Positions 26,594-34,761 of a stretch of 64,000 nucleotides of DNA are shown here, one piece after another. The stretch spans positions 32,777 through 96,776 of the forward strand of contig JAXHOK010000035.1 in the NCBI GenBank assembly GCA_034519515.1, written 5' to 3'. The first letter of the stretch is position 1, and every line of letters begins with the position of its first letter. The translations under genes were made by a program, and so were the position numbers. Under the pieces are notes generated by a model. That model made no database searches. It saw only the letters and a list, made by a program, of their open reading frames with translations, and was not told where the DNA came from. Origin of the DNA: Arcicella sp034519515 (lineage in GTDB: Bacteria > Bacteroidota > Bacteroidia > Cytophagales > Spirosomataceae).

Positions 26594-28729
26594 TCAAACA
26601 AAATTCTCTAATTTTTCATCTGCCAAAATAAATGGTTGCGTGTATAATCGCTTTCCGGTTGCTTTGAAAATGGCATTAGCAATTGCACCACCCGTTGGTG
26701 GCAATGCAGGTTCGCCCAAACCTGTTGGATCAATACCATTATTGACAAAATGCACCTCAATTTCTGGCACTTCATTATAACGTATCAAACGATATTTATC
26801 GTAATTACTTTCTTGTGGAACGCCATCTTTAAATTTCAAATTGGCATACATGGCGTGTCCAAAACCATCCACAATAGCACCATATACTTGATTTCTCGCT
26901 CCACTCTGATTCACTACTACTCCACAATCTGTTACAGCAAATACTTTTTTAAGCGTTGGTTTTCCTTTTTTTACTTCAATTTGAGCTACTTGTGCCACAT
27001 ACGAAAAGTGTGAAAAATATACACTAAATCCTTGATAAATCCCTTTTTTCTGTTTGCCCCAATTCGCTTTTTCTGCCACCATTTTGATGGTTTCAATAAA
27101 ACGATTGGGTTCATACGTGATTTTACCGACGGGGTTAGTTTTCACCTTTTCTAATAATTCCAAGCGAAATTGTATTGGGTCTTTCCCTACGGCAACTGCC
27201 ACTTCATCTAAAAACGATTGTTCGGCACTTGCCAAGAAATTCGTAATGGGAGCTCGCCAAGGTCCAGTTGTAATAGGCGATTTGTAATCAACCGATTCTA
27301 TCAAAACATTCTCAACCGCTCCAACGGGGAAATTATCTTGTCGGGTGGCGTTTCCTGCATTCATTCCTACACCTTTTAGATAAAAACCAGTCATATTTCC
27401 GTTTTTATCAATTGAGGCTTTGAAACGATATTTTACCGCTGGACGATAAATTCCACCCGTCATATCATCTTCACGAGTCCACAAGACTCGAACAGGAGCT
27501 TTAATAATACTTGATAATTCTGCCGCTTCCAAGGCATAATCACTGTTCAACCTTCTGCCAAAACCTCCGCCCATTTTGGTTAATTCAACACTTACTTTTT
27601 CAGGGGAAATATTCAATAATTTTGCCACTTGCTGTTGAGCATTCTGTGGATTTTGGGTTGGACCTGCCAATTCAACCCCGTCTTCACGCACATGAGCAAA
27701 AAAGTTCATGGGTTCCATCGGGTTGTGCGGAATAAAAGGACACTGATACTCGGCTTCAATAATTTTGAAAGCATTTTTAAAAGCCGTTTCAATATCACCA
27801 TCTTTTCTACGAACTTCGGCTTCTTTTTTATTGAGCAATTCGTTGAAAATTCTATTATGATCTTCGGAACTTTCAAGGTCTTTTTCCTTCTCCCACTCAA
27901 ATTTTACCATTTTACGAGCCTGCATAACCTCCCAAGTTGATTTTCCAACAATTGCCACTTTATTGCCAAACGAAACAACATTCAAAATTCCTGGCATTTT
28001 CTTAGCTTCGGTAGCATCAAAGGATTTGAGTTTTAACCCAAAAGCTGGCGGACGTTGAATTTGGGCGTGTAACATTCCCTCTTTTTTGTAATCAATGCCA
28101 AACAAAGGTTTACCCACCAATAAATCTGGATTATCAACCCCTTTGATGGTGCTTCCAATCAACTGATAATCAGCAAATTTCTTTAATTCTATCGTCTCAG
28201 GTGCTTTTAATTTTGAAGCTACTTCTGCCAATTCCCCATAACTTAACTTTTTACCCGTTGAATGAATCACAAAACCTTTTTCGGTTTTCAACTCACTACT
28301 TTTCACATTCCACTGTTGGGCGGCGGCTTCTTTCAACAAAGATTTCGCCGTTGCACCCGCTTTACGCAATCTATCCCAAGAATGTTTGATTGCTCCACTT
28401 CCGCCCGTTACTTGGCGTTCAAATTTTTTATCTAAATCAGCTTGTTTGACGATAACGTCTTTCCAATCTACATCCAATTCTTCGGCAACGATAATTGGAA
28501 ATGCAGTTTTTATACCTTGACCAATTTCAGGATTAGGCGAATATATAATCACTTTACCCGTTGGCTCAATGGCTAAAAAGGAATTGAAATTTAAAAGTGA
28601 TGCGTTTGTCGTATTGATAATTTCCGCTTCAAAAGCATTGGCAGAAAACCAATTAAAACCGACAATCAGCCCGCCAGTTATACCAGAAGCAGTTTTTAAG
28701 AAATTTCTTCTCGATTGACTATTTTTCAT
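26594..28729 (-). CDS. Molybdenum hydroxylase large subunit (xanthine dehydrogenase/IorB family)
   Basis: 711 residues. The N-terminus SRRNFLKTASGITGG is a twin-arginine export signal, so the folded enzyme should be periplasmic. Cofactor-binding segments visible are MGGGFGRRLNSDYALEAAELS, GPWRAPITNF and, near the C-terminus, GLGEPALPPTGGAIANA, which holds the expected catalytic glutamate. Length and the Tat signal fit the isoquinoline 1-oxidoreductase/aldehyde dehydrogenase type with a single large subunit and a small 2Fe-2S subunit. Substrate, probably an aldehyde or N-heterocycle, is not determined. The small subunit gene is 24 bases upstream. Confidence 0.88.
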   Translation of the reverse strand: MKNSQSRRNFLKTASGITGGLIVGFNWFSANAFEAEIINTTNASLLNFNSFLAIEPTGKVIIYSPNPEIGQGIKTAFPIIVAEELDVDWKDVIVKQADLDKKFERQVTGGSGAIKHSWDRLRKAGATAKSLLKEAAAQQWNVKSSELKTEKGFVIHSTGKKLSYGELAEVASKLKAPETIELKKFADYQLIGSTIKGVDNPDLLVGKPLFGIDYKKEGMLHAQIQRPPAFGLKLKSFDATEAKKMPGILNVVSFGNKVAIVGKSTWEVMQARKMVKFEWEKEKDLESSEDHNRIFNELLNKKEAEVRRKDGDIETAFKNAFKIIEAEYQCPFIPHNPMEPMNFFAHVREDGVELAGPTQNPQNAQQQVAKLLNISPEKVSVELTKMGGGFGRRLNSDYALEAAELSSIIKAPVRVLWTREDDMTGGIYRPAVKYRFKASIDKNGNMTGFYLKGVGMNAGNATRQDNFPVGAVENVLIESVDYKSPITTGPWRAPITNFLASAEQSFLDEVAVAVGKDPIQFRLELLEKVKTNPVGKITYEPNRFIETIKMVAEKANWGKQKKGIYQGFSVYFSHFSYVAQVAQIEVKKGKPTLKKVFAVTDCGVVVNQSGARNQVYGAIVDGFGHAMYANLKFKDGVPQESNYDKYRLIRYNEVPEIEVHFVNNGIDPTGLGEPALPPTGGAIANAIFKATGKRLYTQPFILADEKLENFV

Positions 28730-28753
28730 TGTTTGAGTTCTTAAATGGTACGA

Positions 28754-29215
28754 CTATTTCATCTTTTCGGCTGCCAATTTTACAGCTTTCTCAATTCGGT
28801 GATACGTTCCACAACGGCAAATATTACCCGTCATGGCATTACTAATATCTTTGTCAGTTGGTTTTGGGTTGGTTGCCAAAAGAGCGGAAGCCGTCATCAT
28901 TTGCCCTGACTGACAATACCCACATTGCGGCACATCCAACTCGTCCCAAGCCTGTTGAACAGGGTGGGTTCCGTCCATAGAAAGTCCTTCAATCGTAGTT
29001 ATCTCCATGCCAATCACCGCAGAGACGGGTAGTACACATGAGCGTGTAGCATTGCCATTTAGGTGAACGGTACAAGCTCCGCATTGAGCAATTCCGCAAC
29101 CGTATTTAGTACCTACCAAACCGATGTGGTCACGCAAAACCCACAACAAAGGAGTATTTGTATCAACATCAGTAGTGTAAGTTTTCTTGTTAATTTTTAA
29201 TGATAAATTTGCCAT
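28754..29215 (-). CDS. 2Fe-2S small subunit of molybdenum hydroxylase (IorA-like)
   Basis: 153 residues from the ATG at 29,213-29,215 (MANLSLKINKK), which matches the family start better than an upstream in-frame codon at 29,260. The plant-ferredoxin cluster is YGCGIAQCGACTV plus a later Cys, and the helical-domain cluster is CGYCQSGQ and CRCGTYHR. It carries electrons from the large-subunit molybdenum site to an acceptor; it has no signal of its own and probably rides out with the Tat partner. No cytochrome subunit or cofactor-maturation gene is adjacent. Confidence 0.9.
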   Translation of the reverse strand: MANLSLKINKKTYTTDVDTNTPLLWVLRDHIGLVGTKYGCGIAQCGACTVHLNGNATRSCVLPVSAVIGMEITTIEGLSMDGTHPVQQAWDELDVPQCGYCQSGQMMTASALLATNPKPTDKDISNAMTGNICRCGTYHRIEKAVKLAAEKMK

Positions 29216-29303
29216 GAAGTTTTGGGGAGTAAATTGCCAACATCGTAAACGATAATACAAAGAATATGTTTAAGTTTCTCTGATTTTAGACGTATGCCTT
29301 GAA

Positions 29304-30239
29304 TTATGAGGTGTATCGCAAAATGGCTAAACAAGTTTCTTTATCCTTCTCAATTTGAGCTTTTAATTCATCTAAACCATTGAATTTCTGTTCATTACGA
29401 ATTTTTTGGATAAATTCTATCATTAGGTTTTCACCGTAAATTTCACGGTCGAAATCAAAAATGTTTACTTCAATCGTTTTGAAAGTACCATCAACCGTTG
29501 GGCGATTTCCGATATTTAGCATCCCACCAAGCACTTCTTCACGGTAATACACTTTTACTGCATAAACGCCATCGGCAGGAATCAATTTAGCAATTTCACG
29601 TACTTGAATATTGGCAGTCGGAAAACCGATAGTTCTCCCCAATTGCTTTCCTTTCACGATAACCCCTGACAGGGAATAATTTCTACCTAAAAAATGATCA
29701 GCCGTTGGCACATCACCTTCGATAAGTGCTTTTCTGATTTTTGAAGAGCTAATCCCCACATTTTCAAGGTCTTGGCGTGAAATTTCTTCTATTTCAAAAC
29801 CGTATCGTGCTTTATTTGCCTTTAAATAATCAAAACCTCCTTCACGGTTTTTCCCAAAACGGTGGTCAAAACCAATTACCAAAGTTTTTGTACCAATGGC
29901 TTCAATCAAGATTTTTTGAGTAAATTCATCGGAAGAAAGTTCGGAAAATTCACGAGTAAATGGAATAATCACTAAATGATTGATACCGTTTTTTTCTAAT
30001 AATTCTATCTTTTCATCAAGCGTAGAAAGCAAATTAACCACCTGATTATCAGGAGAAATCACACTGCGAGGGTGTGGATAAAAAGTTATTACAACGCTTT
30101 CGCCCTTGTTTTCAAAAGCAACTTCTTTCAACCGATTCAATATTTTCTGATGCCCCAAATGAACACCATCAAAAGTGCCACTGGTAACAACTGCATTTTC
30201 TAATTTCGTAAAATCTTTTATTCCGTGATATACGTTCAT
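29304..30239 (-). CDS. ribF: Bifunctional riboflavin kinase / FAD synthetase
   Basis: 311 residues. The N-terminal FMN adenylyltransferase domain has GTFDGVHLGHQKIL (22-35) and the ISSSKIRKAL signature. The C-terminal riboflavin kinase domain has GKQLGRTIGFPTANI and the VNIFDFDREIYG segment. It makes FMN and FAD in the cytoplasm. Its ATG overlaps the truB stop codon by four bases; truB-ribF is a common bacterial pair. Confidence 0.95.
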   Translation of the reverse strand: MNVYHGIKDFTKLENAVVTSGTFDGVHLGHQKILNRLKEVAFENKGESVVITFYPHPRSVISPDNQVVNLLSTLDEKIELLEKNGINHLVIIPFTREFSELSSDEFTQKILIEAIGTKTLVIGFDHRFGKNREGGFDYLKANKARYGFEIEEISRQDLENVGISSSKIRKALIEGDVPTADHFLGRNYSLSGVIVKGKQLGRTIGFPTANIQVREIAKLIPADGVYAVKVYYREEVLGGMLNIGNRPTVDGTFKTIEVNIFDFDREIYGENLMIEFIQKIRNEQKFNGLDELKAQIEKDKETCLAILRYTS

Positions 30240-30973
30240 CTTCTCTTGTTAAAAAAATTAGCTTTGGGCTTTTCGATATATTCTAAACCCTTGCTTTCCA
30301 TAAATTGTTGAATTGTTAAAGCATTCTCGACCGAATATTTCCCTATTCGTTCACGCCTTAAATCACTCATATACGCCCCCGACTGGCAAGCAATTCCAAA
30401 ATCTCTGACTAAACTTCTAATATAAGTCCCTTTGGAACAGACAATTACAAATTTTATTTCGGGAAAATTACTTGAATCAATCTCAAATTTCATAATCTCA
30501 ACCTCCCTTGATTTTATCTCAATATCTTCATCCTTAACTCCTTGCCGAGCCAATTCATAAAGCCTTTTCCCATTTACTTGAATGGCAGAATATATTGGGG
30601 GAATTTGCAAAATTGTACCTTGAAATTTTTGTAAAGCATCCTGCAACACACTTTCTGTGATATGTTCAATAGGAAATTCTTGGTCAAAATCCGTTTCTAA
30701 ATCAACGGAAGGAGTGGTTTTTCCTATTACCAATGTTCCTGAATATTCTTTTTCTTGGGCTTGGTACGCATCAATCTGTTTAGTCATTTTGCCAGTACAC
30801 AAAATCAGTAAACCCGTAGCTAAAGGGTCAAGCGTTCCTGCGTGACCAATTTTTTTAAATTTACCAGCAAATTTCAGTTTCTTCGTAACATCAAAAGAAG
30901 TCCAATTCAGCGGTTTATCAATTAAAATAACTTCGCCTAAATCGGGCTGGTTATTCTGTATATTATCTTTCAT
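30236..30973 (-). CDS. truB: tRNA pseudouridine(55) synthase
   Basis: 245 residues. The catalytic aspartate is D49 in IGHAGTLDPLATGLL, and the KPLNWTSF, TLDP and KGTYIRSL motifs are in order. It converts uridine 55 in the T-loop of tRNAs to pseudouridine. It lies seven bases after uppP and overlaps ribF, so uppP-truB-ribF form one operon. Confidence 0.95.
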   Translation of the reverse strand: MKDNIQNNQPDLGEVILIDKPLNWTSFDVTKKLKFAGKFKKIGHAGTLDPLATGLLILCTGKMTKQIDAYQAQEKEYSGTLVIGKTTPSVDLETDFDQEFPIEHITESVLQDALQKFQGTILQIPPIYSAIQVNGKRLYELARQGVKDEDIEIKSREVEIMKFEIDSSNFPEIKFVIVCSKGTYIRSLVRDFGIACQSGAYMSDLRRERIGKYSVENALTIQQFMESKGLEYIEKPKANFFNKRR

Positions 30974-30980
30974 AAAACTC

Positions 30981-31766
30981 TTACTTGATAAAAATCGTAA
31001 TCAAAATAACCAGTCCCAAAATAATTCGGTAAATCCCGAAATATTTGAAGCCGTATTTATTCAAAATACTAATAAAAGATTTAATGGCAAGCACCGCAAC
31101 GATGAAAGCTACCACATTCCCGATCGCTAAAAATTTTACTTGCTCGCCCGTGATGCTTCCCTCCTCTTTTATGAATTTCAATAATTTATACCCCGTTGCT
31201 GCCGTCATCGTTGGCACAGCCAAAAAGAATGAAAATTCAGCCGCCAAACTTCGTGAAAGTCGCTGTTGCATTCCGCCTATTATAGTAGCGGCACTTCTAC
31301 TTAGTCCTGGAAACATAACTGCCAAACATTGATATAACCCAATTTTCACGGCAGTAATATTATTAATATCCGCCTCCTCGTGGATAATAGGATTTTTGAA
31401 CCAATCATCCACGAAAAGTAAAATGATACCTCCCACCAACATAACCGTTGCAATGAAAGCAGGATTTCCTAAATGTTCATCAATTACATCATCTAATAAT
31501 TTTCCAAAAATCAAGGCTGGAATTACCGCAAGCAATAATTTAATATAAAATTGGTATTTAGAAAAATCAAAAAACTTTTTCCAATATAACACGACAACCG
31601 CTAAAATTGCCCCCAATTGAATACAAACCTCAAAAAGTTTAGTAAATTTATCGTCTTCGATGCCCAAGAATGAACTCATTAGCACCATGTGTCCAGTAGA
31701 AGAAATAGGTAAAAACTCGGTTATGCCTTCGATAATGGCAAGAATAATGGCTTGGATAGTTGACAT
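30981..31766 (-). CDS. uppP: Undecaprenyl-diphosphate phosphatase
   Basis: 261 residues with about eight membrane segments. The two signature loops are EGITEFLPISSTGHMVL (13-29) and FPGLSRSAATIIGGM with the conserved Ser/Arg. It recycles the lipid carrier needed for peptidoglycan and for the polysaccharides encoded elsewhere in this window. It is the first gene of the uppP-truB-ribF operon, with a candidate -7 box 41 bases upstream. Confidence 0.95.
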   Translation of the reverse strand: MSTIQAIILAIIEGITEFLPISSTGHMVLMSSFLGIEDDKFTKLFEVCIQLGAILAVVVLYWKKFFDFSKYQFYIKLLLAVIPALIFGKLLDDVIDEHLGNPAFIATVMLVGGIILLFVDDWFKNPIIHEEADINNITAVKIGLYQCLAVMFPGLSRSAATIIGGMQQRLSRSLAAEFSFFLAVPTMTAATGYKLLKFIKEEGSITGEQVKFLAIGNVVAFIVAVLAIKSFISILNKYGFKYFGIYRIILGLVILITIFIK

Positions 31767-31806
31767 TTAAAAGAATATTTTGGGGTAAGGGTATGTTTAT
31801 ATTCTA

Positions 31807-31814
31807 CAAAGATA
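31807..31814 (-). promoter_or_regulatory. Candidate -7 box (TATCTTTG) for uppP-truB-ribF
   Basis: TATCTTTG on the minus strand matches TAnnTTTG exactly, 41 bases before the uppP ATG. No clear -33 TTTG at the usual spacing was found. Confidence 0.4.
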
Positions 31815-31869
31815 ATCATAAATCGGTTTTAGATAATTAACAAAAGGCTTATTCAAGGTACTTAAACGA

Positions 31870-31899
31870 CCAAAGCCTTCAAAAATTGAAGGCTTTTGG
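31870..31899. terminator. Hairpin CCAAAGCCTTC...GAAGGCTTTTGG
   Basis: A stem of about 11 bp with a short AAAAATT loop (31,870-31,899). It lies between xylB (ending at 31,988 on the minus strand) and the uppP promoter, so it probably ends xylB transcription. Confidence 0.7.
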
Positions 31900-31904
31900 G
31901 GAAC

Positions 31905-31983
31905 TGTAACACGGACAGCCCTGTCCGTTGTAAGGAAATTGGCTACTATAACGGACATGGCTGTCGAACCGTCCATATTACAA
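31905..31983. repeat. Paired GGACAG/CTGTCC palindromes
   Basis: ACGGACAG-CC-CTGTCCGT (31,911-31,928) is a perfect 8-bp hairpin. A second imperfect one, GGACATGGCTGTCGAACCGTCC, follows (about 31,953-31,974). The outer words TGTAACACGGAC and its near-complement before 31,983 pair too. It is similar in style to the hairpin at 11,621-11,655. Confidence 0.75.
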
Positions 31984-31987
31984 ACAT

Positions 31988-33469
31988 TTACAAATTTTTA
32001 TCTAACGTAGCTTTCCAATCGGCATAAATTTCTTCATAAATACTTGATTTAGAAGCATCAGGCTCAATCAAGCCAATCTTTTCCATATTTACAAAAGCAT
32101 CTTTGGGGTTTGAAAAATATTGATTGCCAATACCTGCACCCAAAGCCGCACCTTTCGCACCGTCTGTATCATACAATTCAACTCCGACACCCGTAACGTT
32201 TACAAGTGATTGCGAGAAAACATCACTCAAAAACATATTTGCCTTCCCCGCACGAATCACCGAGGGTGAAGTGCCGTTTTCAGCCATAATATCCATTCCG
32301 TATTTCAAAGAAAAAGCAATTCCTTCCTGTGCGGCACGAATAATATGGGCATTGGTATGAATATTAAAATTGACTCCTTGAAAGTTTGAACCAACCGTTT
32401 TATTGCCCAAAACACGTTCTGCACCGTTTCCGAAAGGTAAAACTCGTAAACCATTTGAACCAGCCTCAACGGTTGAAGCCATTTTATTCATGCCTTGATA
32501 ATCTATATTGGCAATATTATCACGTACCCAACGGTTGAGAATTCCAGTTCCATTGATACACAATAATGTTCCCAAACGATTTTGGTTATTCATTTGATGA
32601 TTGACGTGAGCAAAAGTATTCACTCGAGACAATGGGTCATAACTAATTTTATCCGAAACCGAATAAATCACACCCGATGTTCCAGCCGTTGCCGCAAACT
32701 CACCAGGCTCTAATACATTGAGAGACAGGGCATTATTGGGTTGGTCACCTGCCTTATACGTAACAGGTACGCCCGCCTTCAAGCCCAACAAATCTGCCAC
32801 TGAACTTTGTAAACCACCGTGATTTGAGAAAACTGGGCGAATTTCAGGCAAAATATTGCTTGGAAAACCGTATTGTTTCATCACATCATCTGAAACAGAA
32901 TTAGTCTGAAAGTCCCAAAAAATTCCTTCTGAAAGTGCTGAATTTGAAGTAGTTATATCACCCGTAAGTCTCATTCCAATAAAATCACCTGGCAGCATTA
33001 TTTTATAGACTGAACCATAAACTCGTGGCTCATTCTCTTTGACCCAAGCCAATTTTGAAGCTGTGAAATTACCTGGAGAATTTAATAAATGTTTTAAGGC
33101 TTTTTCCTTACCAATACCTGCAAATGCTTTGTTGCCCGTTTCAACCGCACGGCTATCACACCAAATTATCGAAGAACGAAGCACCCGAAAATCACGGTCA
33201 ATCATCACCAAACCGTGCATTTGATAGGCAATACCGATGGCTGAGATATCTTTTGGATTATATTTTCCCGAAGCATTACAACGTAAAATAGCTTGTTGAA
33301 TACAATCCCACCACATTTCTGGGTCTTGTTCAGCCCAGCCGTTTTGAGGAGAAGAAATGGAATTTTCAGTATCTGGATATTGAGCCGAAGCAATTAATTT
33401 GCCCGAAGCACCATCAACAACAGATGCCTTGATGGAAGAAGTGCCTAAATCTAAGCCTAAAAGTAGCAT
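31988..33469 (-). CDS. xylB: Xylulokinase
   Basis: 493 residues, normal for FGGY carbohydrate kinases of the xylulokinase group. The phosphate-1 motif LGLDLGTSSIKASV (4-17), IIWCDSRAVE, MLPGDFIGMRLTGD and a C-terminal TDGAKGAALGAG segment are visible. It phosphorylates D-xylulose to xylulose 5-phosphate. No xylose isomerase or transporter gene is beside it here. A -7-like box TAATTTTG lies at 33,504-33,511 on the minus strand. Confidence 0.9.
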   Translation of the reverse strand: MLLLGLDLGTSSIKASVVDGASGKLIASAQYPDTENSISSPQNGWAEQDPEMWWDCIQQAILRCNASGKYNPKDISAIGIAYQMHGLVMIDRDFRVLRSSIIWCDSRAVETGNKAFAGIGKEKALKHLLNSPGNFTASKLAWVKENEPRVYGSVYKIMLPGDFIGMRLTGDITTSNSALSEGIFWDFQTNSVSDDVMKQYGFPSNILPEIRPVFSNHGGLQSSVADLLGLKAGVPVTYKAGDQPNNALSLNVLEPGEFAATAGTSGVIYSVSDKISYDPLSRVNTFAHVNHQMNNQNRLGTLLCINGTGILNRWVRDNIANIDYQGMNKMASTVEAGSNGLRVLPFGNGAERVLGNKTVGSNFQGVNFNIHTNAHIIRAAQEGIAFSLKYGMDIMAENGTSPSVIRAGKANMFLSDVFSQSLVNVTGVGVELYDTDGAKGAALGAGIGNQYFSNPKDAFVNMEKIGLIEPDASKSSIYEEIYADWKATLDKNL

Positions 33470-33597
33470 AATAAGGTTTTGGGTAAATGATTTTATTGTT
33501 TCTCAAAATTACTCAATGTTCTATACAGTTCTATATCATTATCGAAGTAAATTTTACAGCATGGTAAACTATAGAATTCATTATTTGACTACTGACT

Positions 33598-34674
33598 TTA
33601 CACCATTTTTACATAACTACCCAGCCACTTAATTTCAGAATTGTGCTTATCCATAATTTTCTGGACGTTTTCATCTAAGAAATACCCGTCAAACTCCATC
33701 AAAAACCAAAAATTGAAATGGTCGCCTTCACGAACAGGACGGCTTTCAATTTTCAACAAGTTAATTCCTTGACTTTCAAAGTCTTGCAAAAATCTCACTA
33801 AGGTTCCAGGCTTGCCATCTTCGGGTAATTTAGCGATAATAGTAGTTTTATCATTTTCACTTTTTTGATTGATAAAATCCTTTCCAACAATGAAGAAGCG
33901 AGTACGGTTTTGAGCAGAATCTTGAATGTTGTCAAACAGAATCGGAACATCAAATAATTTAGCCGCAATGTGTGAGCAAATAGCGGCTGCATCTGTTTCC
34001 TGTGAAGCTAATTTGGCGGCTTTTGAAGTTGAATCTACCTGTACAAAAAAATCATCTTCTTTTCCTCCAAAATAATCGTTTAAGAACTTTTCGCATTGAC
34101 CAAATGCAATATCTTTTGAATATATTTGTTTGATATCAGAAAGTTTTTCAGCTTTTGTAGCAAACGTAAAATGCACTGAAATAACAACCTCCGCAACAAT
34201 TTTTAAATCTGTTTCATTGAGTAAATCAATGGTTTCCTTAACGATTCCCTCTAAATTATTCTCAATCGGTACAACACCAAACCTCGCCCGTCCCGTATCG
34301 ATACTCTGAAAGACTGAGCGAATATTCGGAAGAGCTAAATAATCGCTCATTGCTCCAAATCTGCTTTCGGCGGCTTGATGCGTAAAACTGCCTTCTGGAC
34401 CTAAATAGGCTATTCTTTCGGGCAATTCGAGGTTGCGTGACACTGCAAAAATCTCTAAATAAATTGCCTCAATGGCTGATCTGTTCAAGAGTCCTTTATT
34501 CATAGAATCAAGTCTATCAATAATCTGTTTTTCTCTTTCGGGACGATAAATAACGGTGTTTGAACTTTTTTTAAACTCACCAACTTGCTTGACAACTTCC
34601 ATACGCTTATTTAAAATGTCAAGCATTTGATTGTCAAGGGAATCTATCTGATTTCTTAATTCTTCGAGGGACAT
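33598..34674 (-). CDS. pheA: Bifunctional chorismate mutase / prephenate dehydratase
   Basis: 358 residues. Residues ~1-85 are an AroQ-type chorismate mutase (LRNQIDSLDNQMLDILNKR), ~90-275 the prephenate dehydratase domain (AYLGPEGSFTHQAA; VPIENNLEGIV; the conserved TRF in QNRTRFFIVG), and ~285-358 an ACT regulatory domain with the ESRPVREG phenylalanine-binding motif. It makes phenylpyruvate for phenylalanine synthesis and should be feedback-inhibited through the ACT domain. It stands alone, with long palindrome upstream. Confidence 0.95.
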   Translation of the reverse strand: MSLEELRNQIDSLDNQMLDILNKRMEVVKQVGEFKKSSNTVIYRPEREKQIIDRLDSMNKGLLNRSAIEAIYLEIFAVSRNLELPERIAYLGPEGSFTHQAAESRFGAMSDYLALPNIRSVFQSIDTGRARFGVVPIENNLEGIVKETIDLLNETDLKIVAEVVISVHFTFATKAEKLSDIKQIYSKDIAFGQCEKFLNDYFGGKEDDFFVQVDSTSKAAKLASQETDAAAICSHIAAKLFDVPILFDNIQDSAQNRTRFFIVGKDFINQKSENDKTTIIAKLPEDGKPGTLVRFLQDFESQGINLLKIESRPVREGDHFNFWFLMEFDGYFLDENVQKIMDKHNSEIKWLGSYVKMV

Positions 34675-34684
34675 GGTTCTGAAA

Positions 34685-34755
34685 ATTTGGGATTTTGGAT
34701 TTTAGATTGCGGATTTGTTATTTAAAATCCGCAATCTAAAATCTCAAATCCCAAA
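34685..34755. repeat. Long intergenic palindrome, arms of about 30 bases
   Basis: ATTTGGGATTTTGGATTTTA... (34,685-34,715) pairs with 34,724-34,755 (AAATCCGCAATCTAAAATCT...) with only a few mismatches and an 8-base loop. It fills almost the whole 87-base gap between parE and pheA. Confidence 0.88.
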
Positions 34756-34761
34756 TCAATT

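Noticed and set aside
31988..33469. A xylose-use operon around xylB
   Set aside because: No isomerase, transporter or regulator gene lies on either side; xylB stands alone between housekeeping genes.
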